From: Hydrangea macrophylla
Taxonomy: Eukaryota > Streptophyta > Magnoliopsida > Cornales > Hydrangeaceae
Assembly: GCA_033977485.1 (NCBI GenBank)
Contig: CM066987.1
Coordinates: 51,277,033-51,341,032, forward strand
Direction of reading: 5' to 3'
DNA length: 64,000 nucleotides
Part shown: positions 11,266 to 22,649 of the stretch, one piece after another
Numbering within the stretch: the stretch's first letter is position 1
Layout: each line of letters starts with the position of its first letter
Translations under genes and position numbers: made by a program
Notes under the pieces: generated by a model
What the model was told of the DNA's origin: nothing
What the model saw: only the letters and a program-made list of their open reading frames with translations
Databases searched by the model: none

Positions 11266-12482
11266 AAAATTATGGAACCTCCGTCTACCAACTAAGGTGA
11301 AGTGCTTTGCTTGGAGAGCGTGTAAAGGTTTCCTTCCCACTAATCTTAATCTTAAGTTAAAGAAAATTAAGGATGATGGGATGTGCTTTGGGTGTGGCCA
11401 AGAGGAAGAAATTGTTACCCATGACTTGGTTATGTGTGAGGTGTGGCTTAATATTTGCTCAGATGAGTTCAAAAATTTTGGGGTGAACCTGAGATTTGAT
11501 GATTGGGTGGCCATTTTAATTACGAGTAATGCTAGAGTCATAAAAGAGTCACAAAGAGATGCTCATAAAAGGATGTGGCATCCTATGTAGCACCCATGTA
11601 GTAGTAGGACCCACCACACTTAACTCTGCCACATGAGTGTCACATGGAATGCCACATCCTTTTGTGAGCATCTCTTTGCGACACTTTTATGACTCTAACA
11701 TTACACTTAAATTACAAATAAGGTGAATGGGCTGCCAGAAAAAGTTCTTTGGACAATGGTGGTTGTGGAATAGTAGAAATAAAATTATTTTTTAGGATAA
11801 AGGGGACATAAATGTTAATTTGGTGTCAAAGGCTATTGCTTTAGACTTGGAATGGAGATTTATCTCCCAAGATAAAGAGAGTTTACCCAGTATGGACAGG
11901 GGTGGTAGTTCCATAAGTGTTCAGCAGAGGAGGTGGATTAGGCCTCAATGTGGTTCGTTGAAACTCAATGTGGACGACTCTTTATTTGTGGGTGCGAAGG
12001 CGGGTGGTGTTGGGGCTATTTTATGCGATGCAGATTGGGCCTTTTTATTGGCATATATTGAGTTATTTCTAGTCATTACGGATGTGAGTGTGGTGGAGGC
12101 GTTAGCGGTGGCTAAAGGGATTGAGGTGGCTATACAAGCGGGTTTCCATAGCTTTCATGTGGAGTCTAATTCGCTCTTGACAGTGGATAGTTTTAATGGA
12201 ATGGATAATGAGTTTTCGCCAATCGATAATATTATTTATCCGGCTAAAGTTAATTCTCAACGTGGTACTGTCTGTTCATGCACTCATGATATCAAACGTG
12301 ATGCAAATCAAGTGGCTCATCATTTGGCTCGTCTAGCTCTAGTCTTTGGGAGTTTCCACGTTTGGCTTGAGGAGTTTCCGTCTCAAGTATTTCAGTTTGT
12401 AACCAGGACTTATTATCTTCTTCCGAAAGGTAATGAATCCATTCCTTTCTATGAAAAAAAAAACCATTTTAAAAGAGAATGA
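11266..12482 (+). pseudogene. LINE tail: RVT zinc-binding and RNase H domains
   Basis: On the plus strand 11266-11530 reads LWNLRLPTKVKCFAWRACKG, then CFGCGQEEEIVTHDLVMCEVW. This is the plant zf-RVT domain found after the reverse transcriptase of L1-type LINEs. After a MITE at 11525-11706, 11820-12482 reads LKLNVDDSLFVGAKAGGVGA, then VEALAVAKGIEVAIQAGF and DANQVAHHLARLAL. This is the plant RVT_3 RNase H fold, with Asp, Glu and the terminal Asp/His region visible. The RT itself is absent. The fragment starts exactly at the copia LTR edge, so its 5' part was lost or moved. Confidence 0.85.
11525..11706. mobile_element. Foldback MITE in the LINE remnant
   Basis: Arms of about 55 bp at 11528-11583 and 11647-11703 are near-perfect inverted copies around a short loop. 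The ends read AGTAATGCTAGAG and its complement. It interrupts the zinc-binding and RNase H reading frame. No coding content. Confidence 0.8.
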
Positions 12483-12615
12483 CAGTTTCAATTATGACCT
12501 TATGACTAAGGGTAAGTACCGAAAATATAAGGTTTGAGCATTTTTTTTTAATATCAGTGTGTTTTGATAATGTAACACTTCACTAAAAAAACAATAAAAA
12601 TTTTATTAAAAAAAT
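12483..12615. other. Unassigned AT-rich spacer
   Basis: Short region after the RNase H remnant with A and T runs. Nothing recognised. Confidence 0.4.
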
Positions 12616-12733
12616 TTACGCTCCGCTTGTTTTGGTGTAAAATATTTTCCGAAAAATGCTTTCATGTACTAATTATAAGGTGAAAGCATTTTTCGGAAAA
12701 CATTTTACATCAAAACAAATGGAACGAAGTAAA
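12616..12733. mobile_element. Short foldback MITE
   Basis: Arms at 12616-12665 and 12681-12733 are inverted copies built around GTAAAATATTTTCCGAAAAA and its complement, with a loop of about 15 bp. It resembles widespread plant foldbacks; the superfamily is not determined. Confidence 0.75.
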
Positions 12734-13026
12734 ATCTTTCTTCCAATTTTTTTTTTTTAAAAATCACTGAACGTAGTCTATTTCAATACTTGCAATAACG
12801 ATTTCAGAACAAGAAGTTCAATAGCTTAAAATTTTTATTGTAAAAAATCCAATAGTTTGTTCTTAATTTTCTGTTTTATCAAATAGGACCTAATAGTGCG
12901 TTTGGTCTAGTAAGATTGTATAATTTTATAAAAATTTATGTTATTCACTTAATTGATGCTTAATTTGTTAATTATAATTGACCTAATTTAAATTTATGTA
13001 GTGTTTTGGCTAGCAATGGATAGGGG

Positions 13027-13192
13027 TAATACTTGGGGCACAACCTTCATACAACTTTCATACAACCTCCCCAAAAGATGTCTATCTCTTTCCTGTGTCA
13101 CTGTGGGGTCCAGTGACATCACAGGAGAGAGATAGACACATCTTTTGGGGAGGTTGTATGAAAGTTGTATAAAGGTTGTGTCCTAAATATTA
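13027..13192. mobile_element. Foldback MITE
   Basis: Arms of about 65-70 bp carry CACAACCTTCATACAACTTT at one end and the complement at the other. The inner parts (CCCCAAAAGATGTCTATCTC) also pair. The centre is GTGTCACTGTGGGGTCCAGT. Outer TA bases flank both ends. Confidence 0.8.
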
Positions 13193-13330
13193 CTCATATT
13201 TGTATCTACCATATGCTATTGCTAGAGGGAGACAATATATATAAACTCACGATGATTTGACAACGAAGAAACTACTGTGGATGTCTTGAGTTTTATGTTC
13301 TACCATTTTTTTTATAATTCTTATTACATG

Positions 13331-13572
13331 TACTCCCTCCGTCCCATTTTATGTGTCCATTTTTTCTTTTTGGGATGTCCCAAAATTGTTGACCACTTTC
13401 CTAAATTAGTATGCAAATTTTACTCAGTTTCCCAAACTACCCTTCCTTGCAATCAACACAAAAAAAGGTGCAATAATTATGGGCAATTGTGGAAAGTAGG
13501 TGTAGATTCTTTTTGTCCCCTTAAATAGTTAGATTCCCCAAGATAAACATATAAAATGGGACGGAGGGAGTA
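13331..13572. mobile_element. Stowaway-type (Tc1/mariner) MITE
   Basis: A 242-bp element bounded by TACTCCCTCCGTCCCA and its complement, with TA at each outer end as the duplication. This is the hallmark terminal sequence of plant Stowaway elements. No transposase. Confidence 0.93.
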
Positions 13573-13731
13573 TGTTTGAACCATAGCGAATCTCCCACAA
13601 AATGTGAGCCTATTTCTCTGCTATGAGAATATTCTCTGGGATCCTCCCAATGACTCTCAGACAACCACTCTCCCCCTAAGCTCCATCCCTTTTTTTTCTT
13701 TTTCTTTTTTCCTTCCCCCCTCCACTATCCT
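13573..13731. other. Unassigned spacer with C/T-rich run
   Basis: A pyrimidine-rich stretch at about 13680-13730 precedes the copia element. No gene is seen. Confidence 0.4.
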
Positions 13732-13736
13732 CTTAC

Positions 13737-14421
13737 TATTGGGTACCATGAGTTTTTGGGTCATTACACATGAGATAAAAATGCATTTAATGGGCCATGT
13801 GGATCTTTGTGGGCCAATGCCATAAAGTGGCCCAAACTAATGTTATTAGCATCATTCAAAAGGCAGTGTGTCTCATTCAAGTCAGCATCATATTGCATAC
13901 ACAGTAGAGATACAGAGAGGGTAGGTCTCAGCTTGAGTGCAAACAGTGGCAGCGGCGCAATTTCAAGAAGGAGAAGAGTGAAGGCTTGTTTGCGTAGTCT
14001 TGAAGGACATGTTGGTTTAACAAGATCTTTGGGATTTTGAAGAATTATTATTTGCTTGATTTCCTTTGGGTATTGTGAACCCTAAGAGGTAACCCTTGTA
14101 CTCACTCTCATCTATTGAATACCTCAAGTTTTGGGGCAAAAATTTGAGAGAACATTTGTATTCCTTATTTTGATATAGTGGAATATTTCAGAGTTGCCCT
14201 GTGGTTTTTTCCCTCTCCATTGGAGGGTTTTTCCACATAAATCTTGGTGTCATAATTTTCTTGTTTGGGTGTTTTATTATTACATTATTTGTGCTTAATT
14301 GTGGTGAAAGGAAATTTATCCATTGTGGCTTGGATATTATTTGTGCCTATTTAATTTACACTAGACAAGGATTAGGAAGTGTTACTCTTAATATTGGGGA
14401 TTTTCGCATTTTTTCCCAACA
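13737..14421 (+). repeat. 5' LTR of the second copia element
   Basis: 685 bp. It starts TATTGGGTACCATG (first dinucleotide TA instead of the usual TG) and ends CCCAACA. It matches 18515-19196 across its length with scattered substitutions. Confidence 0.93.
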
Positions 14422-14424
14422 AAG

Positions 14425-14436
14425 TGGTATCAGAGC
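14425..14436 (+). other. tRNA-Met primer-binding site
   Basis: TGGTATCAGAGC three bases after the 5' LTR, complementary to plant initiator tRNA-Met. Confidence 0.93.
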
Positions 14437-14493
14437 TATTGGTTATTATTATTTATTGTCTTGTGTGATTAAATAGAAGAATCATCAAATTCA

Positions 14494-15112
14494 ATGATTA
14501 AGCTTACGGCTTCAAATTATGCAATTTGAAAACCGTGAATGGAGGACATCCTTTATTGTAAGGATTTATATGATCCGATTGAGGGTGATACGGCCAAGCC
14601 TACAACTATGTCTGATACAGATTGGGTAAAATTAAATCAGAAGACAGTGGGTCAAATTAGACAGTGGGTTGATCACACCGTGTTTCACCACGTTGCCCAA
14701 GAAGTTAATGCACAAAGTTTATGGAAAAAATTAGAGTCTATGTATGAAAGGAAGACCACGCAAAACAAAGCTTTCTTGATTCGAAGGCTTGTGAACTTGA
14801 AATTCAAAGATGGGAATTCTGTTGCCGAGCACTTGAGTGACTTTCAGAGTATAGTTAATTAGTTGGCTACGATGAAGCTGAATTTAGATGATGGATTTCA
14901 AGCTTTGTTATTATTGAGTTCTTTGCCTGATAGTTGAGAGACGTTGGTTGTGTCTCTTAGTAATTCAGCTCCTAATGGTAAGCTGACTTTGGAGATTGTT
15001 AAAGACAGCATGTTTAACGAGGAAGCCAGGCGAAAGGGTATGAGTACAGATCAAACACAAGCTCTTGTCACGGAGAACAGGGGTAGGAATCCGAAACAGA
15101 GGGTCTTGGAAA
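14494..15112 (+). pseudogene. Copia gag with deamination-type stops
   Basis: An ATG at 14494 opens MIKLTASNYAI, followed by a stop where Trp is expected and KP, then MEDILYCKDLYDPIEGD. The UBN2 gag core follows: HHVAQEVNAQSLWKKLESMY and FLIRRLVNLKFKDGNS. In-frame stops occur where the family has Trp or Gln: after AI, after DFQSIVN (14863) and after SSLPDS (about 14935). The frame then shifts before 15065. Gag would form the particle that packages element RNA. Confidence 0.88.
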
Positions 15113-16117
15113 GGATCTAAAGAACGTAGTAAATCCAAGAACAATAGAGGCAAGTCACAGGCAAGAGGAGGTTTTCTATGCTATTATTGTAACAAGGAAG
15201 GCCACACGAGCAAAAATTGTAGAATTCGTAAGAGAGACCAGAGACAGGGTAATACTGAGAAGAAGTCAGAAGACAAGAATACTACAGCTATAGTTTCTGA
15301 GGATGTGGTGGTACTCTCATTTGGAGATGAGGAGTGCCTACATGTTACAGGTAGTGATGTTGAGTGTGTTGTTGATACAGCCGCCTCCTACCATGCTACT
15401 CCTAGGAAAGAGTTCTTCACTTCGTACAAAGCCGGTGACTTTGGTACTGTGAAGATGGGTAATACCAGCTATTCCAAGATTGAGGGGATAGGTGATGTGT
15501 GTATTCGGACTAGCCTGGGTTGCACTTTGACATTGAAGGACGTTCGGCATTTTCCCGATTTACGGTTGAATTTGATTTCTGGTGTTGCACTAGATAAGAT
15601 GGGATATGATAACTATTTTGGAAGCGGAAAGTGGAAACTCACCAAAGGGTCCCTAGTTGTTGCAAAAGGGGAACTTTGTTGTACTTTGTACAAGACTCAT
15701 GTGAAGGTGTGTTCAAGCGGGCTCAATGAAATTGACGACGAGTCTTCACCAAATTTGTGGCACAGGAGGTTGGCACACATGAGTGAGAAAGGGTTGCAGA
15801 TTCTGGCAAATAAGTCCCTCATTCCCTTTGCTAAAGTTACAAATCTTAACCCTTGTGATTATTGCTTATTTGGTAAGCACCATAGAGTTTCCTTTCACGC
15901 TTCTAGTAAGAGAAAAACCAAGTTGCTTGATATGGTTTATTCTGATATTTGTGGTTCCATTGAGGTGGAGTCTTTGGGCGGTAATAAGTATTTTCTTACT
16001 TTTATTGATGATGCTTCACGTAAAGTGTGGGTATATTTTCTGAAAACAAAAGACCAGGTCTTTCAGCATTTTCAGAGGTTCCATGCCATGGTGGAAAGAG
16101 AGACAGGAAAACCTTAA
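15065..16117 (+). pseudogene. Copia zinc knuckle, protease and integrase start
   Basis: A 350-codon open frame. It has a basic stretch, then the CCHC knuckle CYYCNKEGHTSKNC, then the aspartic protease with DTAASYHATP (DTA in place of the usual DSG/DTG). The GAG-pre-integrase (LWHRRLAHMSEKGL and CDYCLFGKHHRVSF) and the integrase start (LLDMVYSDICG, FLTFIDDASRKVWVYFL) follow. It ends in TAA directly before KCLRTDNGGEY, which continues in the same frame. The listed start is only the first in-frame ATG after a frameshift. Confidence 0.9.
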
Positions 16118-16924
16118 AAGTGCCTTCGTACTGATAACGGGGGAGAGTACACTTCAAAAGAGTTTGAAGCATATTGTGCAGGTCGTGGTATACGGTATGA
16201 GAGGACAGTTCCACGTACCCCACAGCACAGTGGTGTGGCCGAGAGGATGAACCGCACTATTGTAGAGAGAGTCAGATGCATGTTGCGAATGGCTAAGCTG
16301 CCTAAGTCATTCTGGGGTGAAGCAGTTCGCACAACTTGTTACTTGATTAATAAGTCTCCTTCAGCTCCTTTGGATTTTGAGATTCCAGAGAAAGTATGAA
16401 CCGGTGGTGATATTTCATACTCTTATCTGAGGGTGTTTGGGTGCAAGGCATTTGCACATGTTGCTATGGAGCAGAGATCTAAGCTTGATGATAAAGCTAT
16501 TCCGTGTACCTTTGTTGGTTATGGAGATGCAGAGTTCGGGTACAGGTTGTGGGATCCAAAAAATAAAAAGGTGATTAGAAGCAGAGATGTGATTTTTCAC
16601 GAGCATCAGACTTTGACAGATTTTGAGAGACCTGCACAGCCTAAAGCGAGTAGTGCTCCAGATCTCACATCAGTTCCTTCCACATCACAGGGTGCCACAG
16701 ATGGGGGAGAAGTACAGTATGAGCCAGTTATAGATGTTCCAGAATTTGGGGATGATGATGATGTGCCAGATACAGAGGGTGTTGAGCAGGGGGAGCAGCC
16801 CCCTCAACCAGAGATTGTCGTACCTCTAGTCAGGAGATCGACTAGAGAGCAGAGGCCATCAGTCAGATATTCTAGTTCTGAGTATATTTTGCTTACAAAT
16901 GAAGGGGAGCCAGAGAGCTTTTAG
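16118..16924 (+). pseudogene. Copia integrase core end and linker
   Basis: In frame with the previous piece: CLRTDNGGEYTSKEFEAYC, then VPRTPQHSGVAERMNRTIVE (the catalytic Glu). A TGA where Trp is expected occurs after FEIPEKV (about 16397). Then come SYLRVFGCKAFAHVAMEQRS and DPKNKKVIRSRDVIFHE. An acidic linker rich in Glu and Pro follows, then RRSTREQRPSVRYSSSEY. The segment ends in TAG at about 16922 where Gln is likely. Confidence 0.88.
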
Positions 16925-18111
16925 GAAGTTCAGACTCACAGAGACAAAGGCAGTTGGGTACAGGCTATGCAAGATGAGATGAATTCCTTGCATAAGAACG
17001 GTACTTATGAGTTAGTTAATCCTCCTAAGGGCAGAAAAGCGTTAAGAAACAAATGGGTATTCAAGTTGAAGAAGGATGGTGGCAAGTTACTAAAGTACAA
17101 GGCTCGTTTAGTTGTCAAGGGCTTCGGGCAGAAGCATGGCATTGATTTTGATGAGATTTTCTCACCGGTGGTGAAGATGAGTTCTATTCGAGTTTCTTTG
17201 GGTTTGGTAGCTAGCATGGATCTTGAGCTTGAGCAGCTAGATGTGAAGACTGTCTTCCTTCATGGTGATTTGGAGGAAGAGATTTACATGGTACAACCAG
17301 AGGGATTTGAAATTAAGGGAAAAAAGCACTTGGTTTGCAAGTTGAAGAAAAGTCTCTACGGCCTTAAGCAAGCTCCGAGACAGTAGTACAGGAAATTCGA
17401 TTCATTTATGGTGGGTCATGGGTTCAAGAGAACTGCTGCAGATCAATGTGTTTATGTGTAGAAAATCCCCGATGGTAACTTTATTATCCTTTTGCTTTAT
17501 GTTAATGATATACTTGTTATTGGACAAGATGTTAATATGATTCGCAGGCTAAAAGGAGAGTTGTTCAAGTCCTTTGATATGAAGGACTTAGGCCCGGCAC
17601 GATAGATTTTGGGTATGAAGATTGTTCGTGACAGGAAAGCCAAGAAGATATGGTTGTCACAGGGGAGAAATATGTTGAACGGGTGTTTGAAAAGTTCAAC
17701 ATGAGAGATGCTAAGCCAGTTAGCACTCCTCTTACGAGTCATTTTAAGCTAAGTAAAAACTTGTGTCCCTCTACCCGAGAAGGAAGAGAAGAAATGACAG
17801 TTGTTCCTTACTCCTCGGTAGTAGGGAGTCTTATGTATGCGATGGTTTGTACACGACCAGATATTGCTCATGCAATTGGTGTTGTGAGCAGATTTCTTTC
17901 CAATCCTGAAAGAGAGCATTGGGAAGGAGTCAAGTGGATTCTTCGATACTTGAAGGGCACTTCAAGTTTGTGTTTATGTTTTGGGGGTTCAAAACCAGTC
18001 TTGGAAGGATTTACAGATTCAGATATGGCAGGGGACATCGATGACCGAAAGTCTATTTCGGGTTTCTTGTTTACTTTTGCGGGGGAGCTGTCTCGTGGCA
18101 GTCCACATTGA
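16925..18111 (+). pseudogene. Copia reverse transcriptase with altered catalytic box
   Basis: Reads WVQAMQDEMNSLHKNGTYEL, WVFKLKKDGGKLLKYKARLV, QLDVKTVFLHGDLEEEIYMV and KKSLYGLKQAPRQ, followed by TAG in place of Trp (17384). The catalytic box reads YVNDILV instead of YVDDILV, a GAT-to-AAT change at about 17503-17505. Two further TAG codons replace Gln (about 17459 and 17603). A small insertion near 17660 shifts the frame before KYVERVFEKFNM. Then YAMVCTRPDIAHAIGVVSRF and the RNase H start follow. Catalysis is lost even without the stops. Confidence 0.9.
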
Positions 18112-18465
18112 AAAAATGTGTTGCCTTGTCTACCACTGAAGATGAGTATATCGCTGCTACTGAAGCAGGGAAAGAAATGTTATGGATGAAACGGTTTCTC
18201 CAAGAGTTGGATTTGAAGCAAGATGAGTACGTGGTTCATTGCGATAGTCAAAGTGCTATGGACTTGAGCAACAACGCCACATACCATTCCCGCACGAAAC
18301 ATATTGATGTTCGCTACCATTTGAATTCGTGAGGTAATGGAAAAGCAAGAAATGAAGTTGAAGAAAATTCATACAGATAAGAGTCCGTCTGATATGATGA
18401 CTAAGGTCGTGACAAGAGAGAAGCTTGAGCTCTGTAAAGAGCTAGCCGGAATGGAGTCCAAGTGA
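18108..18465 (+). pseudogene. Copia RNase H C-terminus
   Basis: After a one-base frameshift near 18090 the frame reads KKCVALSTTEDEYIAATEAG, HCDSQSAMDLSNNATYHSRT and KHIDVRYH. The terminal DMMTKVVTREKLELCKELAG follows in another frame. The conserved Glu and Asp of RNase H are present. Confidence 0.88.
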
Positions 18466-18499
18466 GGGTCAAAGTTGGGTGTTCCCTCCTCTCATGTGT

Positions 18500-18514
18500 A
18501 TAGAGGGGGAGATT
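18500..18514 (+). other. Polypurine tract
   Basis: ATAGAGGGGGAGATT lies immediately before the 3' LTR and serves as the plus-strand primer. Confidence 0.88.
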
Positions 18515-19196
18515 TATTGGGTACCATGTGTTTTTTGGTCATTACACATGAGATTAAAATACATTTAATGGGCCATGTGGATCTTTGTGGCCAATGCCAT
18601 AAAGTGGCCCAAACTAATATTATTAGTATCATTAAAAAGGCAGTGTGTCTCATTCAAGTCGGGCGCAGCATATTGCATACACAGTAGAGATACAGGGTAA
18701 GTCTCAACTTGTGTGCAAACAGTGGTGGCGGCGCAATTTCAAGAAGGAGAAGAGTGAAGGCTTGTTTGGGTAGTCTTGAAGGACTTGTTGGTTTACCAAT
18801 ATCTTTGAGATTTTGAAGAATTATTGTTTGCTTGATTTCCTTTGGGCATTGTGAACCCTAAGAAGTAACCCTGTACTCACTCTCATCTATTGAATACCTC
18901 AAGTTTTGGGGCAAAAACTTGAGAGAACATTTGTATTCCTTATTTTGATATAGTGGAATATTTCGGAGTTGCCCTGTGGTTGTTTCCCTCTCTATTGGAG
19001 GGTTTTTCCACATAAATTTTGGTGTCATAATTTTCTTGCTTGGGTGCTTTATTATTACATTATTTGTGCTTAATTGTGGTGAAAGAAAATTTATCCATTG
19101 TGACTTGGATATTATTTGTGCCTATTTAATTTACACTAAACAAGAATTACGGAGTGTTACTCTTAATATTGGAGATTTCCGCATTTTTCCACAACA
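18515..19196 (+). repeat. 3' LTR of the second copia element
   Basis: 682 bp, matching 13737-14421. It is followed by the target duplication CTTAC at 19197-19201. Confidence 0.93.
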
Positions 19197-19201
19197 CTTA
19201 C

Positions 19202-19632
19202 ATCCTTCTGTATTCTATCCACTCCTTTCACCTGTTTCCTAAGTTTCCTTCCATTTGCTGATATCTCCTTTGTTTCTTCCCCTCCTTCCACCTCCTCCAC
19301 CACTTTTGAGGTACCATGAGCCCAAATACAGAAAGCTCAAACTATATAGCAAACTCCAAATAAATCTAGCAGACGGACTCCATGATTAAAAAAAAAAGGA
19401 AATCTCAACTCTCTGTTTGATAGGGAAAATCATATATATATATATATATATATATAAGAGAAATTGCTGAACAAACAGGGAGTCCAAAATGTCAATCGAG
19501 GAGCATGGAAAACTAAAGAGGGCTTTCAGATTCATACAACCACAAGCCAAATCCCACCAACCCAATTGATAGCCAAATCCACCTAGGACCAAAAAATTTG
19601 AAGCCGACTTTTCAACCACCTTTACTAATTAA
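19202..19632. other. Unassigned DNA with a TA microsatellite
   Basis: No gene is recognised. A (TA)n run lies at about 19432-19456. Confidence 0.4.
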
Positions 19633-19931
19633 TACTCCCTCTGTCCCATAATAAGTGTCCACATTTTCTTTTTTGAATGTCCCACAATAAGTGTCCACTT
19701 TCCTAAATTGGCATATTATATCTTTTACTTACTTTCCAAAACTACCCTTATAATAAAGACAAAGAAGCATTTATTTGTGGTCCCAAAACAAGCAAAAAGT
19801 CAAACAACCATCACATTTAAGGGTAAAATTGGAAAATGACTCTTTAATGAATCAAATAAATTAATATAATACAACTTTCATAAACATTGTGCAAAAAAAA
19901 AATGAACACTTATTATGGGACAGAGGGAGTA
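19633..19931. mobile_element. Stowaway-type MITE
   Basis: A 299-bp element from TACTCCCTCTGTCCCA to its complement TGGGACAGAGGGAGTA. Same terminal family as 13331-13572, with TA at both edges. The subterminal motif AATAAGTGTCCAC is repeated inside. Confidence 0.92.
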
Positions 19932-20380
19932 TCATCTCTCTTACATAAAAGAAGAAGACCAAGCCGAAGAACTTGTCACCACCAACACAGTTACTCAGAA
20001 TATGGAAGTAGCCAAACGGAGGAAAACTATGCCACGTAAAGGTCTAGAATTAAAGTTTTGCTAGAAGAGGCAAAAAAATATTGCACCAACATTGTTAATC
20101 GACAAAGACCTGTTCGAGGTAACAATCCAAAGTAAGAATGATTGCTCTAATTCGGATAATACTCGGGTTAAGGTGGCTGTCCCAAAACAGCGCCAAGGAA
20201 ATCGATGACAATCCTACGCTGGAATTGTCCATTTGAAATCGAAAAGCAATTAGGCTGACAGAGTTATGAGATCTCTGAGGTTTGATAATGCACATATGGT
20301 GGATGAAGTTGGTCTTTTGGGGTGGTCTAATCATCATGGGGAAAAAGGAAATCCTGCTGAAAGTAACAAATAGTAACAGT
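19932..20380. other. Unassigned single-copy-looking DNA
   Basis: Base composition is more balanced than in the flanks, but no protein family could be recognised in any frame. It could be a gene fragment or UTR. Confidence 0.35.
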
Positions 20381-20700
20381 CTGTTTGGTATGCCACAAAT
20401 TAGAAAAGAATTGATTTGCAATTCTTGTTTGTGGAAATTCTTATATTTGGTTTGACAAAAGAATTGATTTTCAATTCTAGCCAATTCTCACCAATTATTG
20501 TTTTAGTCCAAAAACAAATCCTATCACTTTTGGTAGGATTTGGTGAGAAATGATTTCATTTTAAGTGAAATAATGTGATATACCAAACTTACCCCTATAT
20601 ATTTCACACTTCCTCTTTTTATATCGGCAATGTAGTAAATGACAGTGATTCATTTCATTTCATTTCTCTTTCAAACCAAACATGAGAATTAAAATTACAA

Positions 20701-22433
20701 GGGTAAAAAGCATTTTGCACCCCTAATGTATACACCGTTTTGGAATTTGCACCCTAATGTTTCAATTTTCTCAAATTGGCCCTTAATGTATATAGCGAGT
20801 TGCAATGTGGCCCTTCTGTCAGCATTTCCGTAAAAAACTAACGAAAAATCGCCCATGTGCAAGTCATGTGACTTATTTAAGGGCATTTTAGTCATTGACC
20901 ATAAATTAAAAGCATTTTCACCCTTAATGTTTGGTTCATTTGGCGATTTGCACCCTTAATGTTTGGGTCGTTTGGACATATTTTACTTTTATTTTTTTAT
21001 TTAATTTTTTTTTTAAAAAGGTGTTCTGGCATAATTTTTGGGTTCCTCTACCGCTACCCATTAAAAATTGAGTTTTAATTAGTTTAAATTTCTAAAAATA
21101 ATATTTTAGACTATTAAATTTTTTTTATTATGTACACTGTGTGGGACCCTAGGGCAAGTTTTGGAAAATTATCGCAATCATTTTGATATTTTAACAACAA
21201 TGCCAGGGGCACTAACAAATCTCACTAACACTCACACCCACACTCTATTTTCTCCTAGTGGCACTTTGAAATTAATCAGGGATGTTAGTAACACTGTGTG
21301 GGACCATATAAAATTCTTGGGGGTTTATTTCCTTTTAAAATGTTTTATAGGAACAATTTAGAGCACCTAAATAATGTTTTGTACATTATTTTAAATTGCT
21401 TAAAATATCTTTGATTGATTGTTAATTTATGGAATTAACACAAGGTGTTTTGTACACTAAGGGAAACTTGATTAAATTATTTGGTAAGTTTTCTCAATTT
21501 TTGGGAATATGTTTTAGAGCATATATTGTGTTATGTACACGATATTAATTACTTAAAATATAATAAATAAAGTTTTTAATTCTTAAAATTAATATATAGT
21601 GTTTTGTACACTGTTTGGGGACTTGAGAAAATTTTTAGTAAATTATCTCATGTTTTTTATATTTTAGAGCATAAAATTTATGCTTATGGACATTAGTTTT
21701 AATTGCTTAAACTATCCCAAATAGACTATTAATTTTTGAAATTAATATGGATGTTTAGAACCCCATATTGGACCACTGAAATTTCTTGGAGAACAAATTT
21801 CTCAAAAGTTTTGTATTTTTGAGAATTTATTTATTCACAGTTAATTTGTTTAACTAAATCAATTTAATTTGATAAATTGATTAAATTGAGGTGACACAAA
21901 TACATATAACCTAAAATACATAAGGTAAAAGTACATGATGTACTCTCAAAAAGTAGTGAATTTAGCAAAAAATGTGGTGGATTTAGCTCTACCCTTTTAG
22001 AATTAGAGTTTATTTAAAATTCTAATTAGAATATGTTGGATAACTTTAGATTTGTTTCATATTATTTGGGTAATTGGGTACCGGTAGAGGAACCCAAAAA
22101 TTATGCCAGAACACCTTTTTTAAAAAAAAATTAAATAAAAAAATAAAAGTAAAATATGTCCAAACGACCCAAACATTAAGGGTGCAAATCGCCAAATGAA
22201 CCAAACATTAAGGGTGATAATCTTTTAATTTATGGTCAATGACTAAAATGCCCTTAAATAAGTCACATGACTTGCACATGGGCGATTTTTCGTTAGTTTT
22301 TGACGGAAATACTGACGGAAGGGCCACATTGCAACTCGCTATATACATTAAGGGCCAATTTGAGAAAATTGAAACATTAGGGTGCAAAGTCCAAAACGGT
22401 GTATACATTAGGGGTGCAAAATGCTTTTTACCC
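20701..22433. mobile_element. Mutator-like element with 360-bp inverted repeats
   Basis: A 1,733-bp element. Long inverted repeats (20701-21060 and 22075-22433) begin GGGTAAAAAGCATTTTGCAC, and the nine-base duplication AAATTACAA lies at 20692-20700 and 22434-22442. Long inverted ends with 9-bp duplications are the Mutator hallmark. No transposase is encoded, so it is non-autonomous. The central 1 kb is AT-rich and built from about five degenerate units. Confidence 0.9.
21131..21830. repeat. Degenerate tandem repeats of about 155 bp in the MULE core
   Basis: The landmark TGTACACTGTGTGGG or a variant recurs near 21131, 21288, 21451, 21605 and (weakly) 21757. Each is followed by similar Ttt-rich sequence with TTTTAGAGCA or ATTAATATG words. 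Spacing is 150-163 bp. Confidence 0.6.
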
Positions 22434-22518
22434 AAATTACAAATCAATTCTATTCATTTCTTTTCTTTTCTATTTTCTCCAATTCAATTCTATTCTATTT
22501 TAGAATCATACCAAACGA

Positions 22519-22649
22519 AGTGTAAAAGTTTTCCGGTTGACACATTGTACATCATCAATGATTCCAAGGGGCTGGTGGAGGGTATCTTTCGCTTATGGAA
22601 CTATATTGGCACCTCCAACTCCCCGTACGGGCGGCTACCACGATATACA
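22519..22649. other. Unassigned spacer
   Basis: A 131-bp GC-balanced segment with no recognised feature, immediately before a copia LTR. Confidence 0.4.

Larger units (their letters stand above)
13737..19196 (+). mobile_element. Structurally complete Ty1/copia element, plus strand
   Basis: LTRs at 13737-14421 (685 bp) and 18515-19196 (682 bp) start TATTGGG and end with CCCAACA or CCACAACA. A five-base target duplication CTTAC flanks the element (13732-13736 and 19197-19201). The primer-binding site is at 14425-14436 and the polypurine tract at about 18500-18514. Gag-protease-integrase-RT-RNase H can be followed throughout, but at least ten stops and about three frameshifts interrupt it. Most stops are explained by C-to-T or G-to-A changes. 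A related minus-strand remnant lies at 22650-23557. Confidence 0.95.
20381..22518. mobile_element. Probable older MITE hosting the MULE
   Basis: The outer ends share CGTTTGGTATG/CATACCAAACG-type inverted sequence (about 20381-20393 and 22507-22518). AATTGATTT- and AATTCTATT-rich flanks lie inside. The MULE at 20701-22433 splits it. The ends are short and imperfect, so the call is tentative. Confidence 0.4.

Noticed and set aside
11266..12482. Zinc-binding plus RNase H as an intact host gene
   Set aside because: It lacks a start and the RT, is cut by a MITE and begins at an LTR edge. A LINE remnant explains it.
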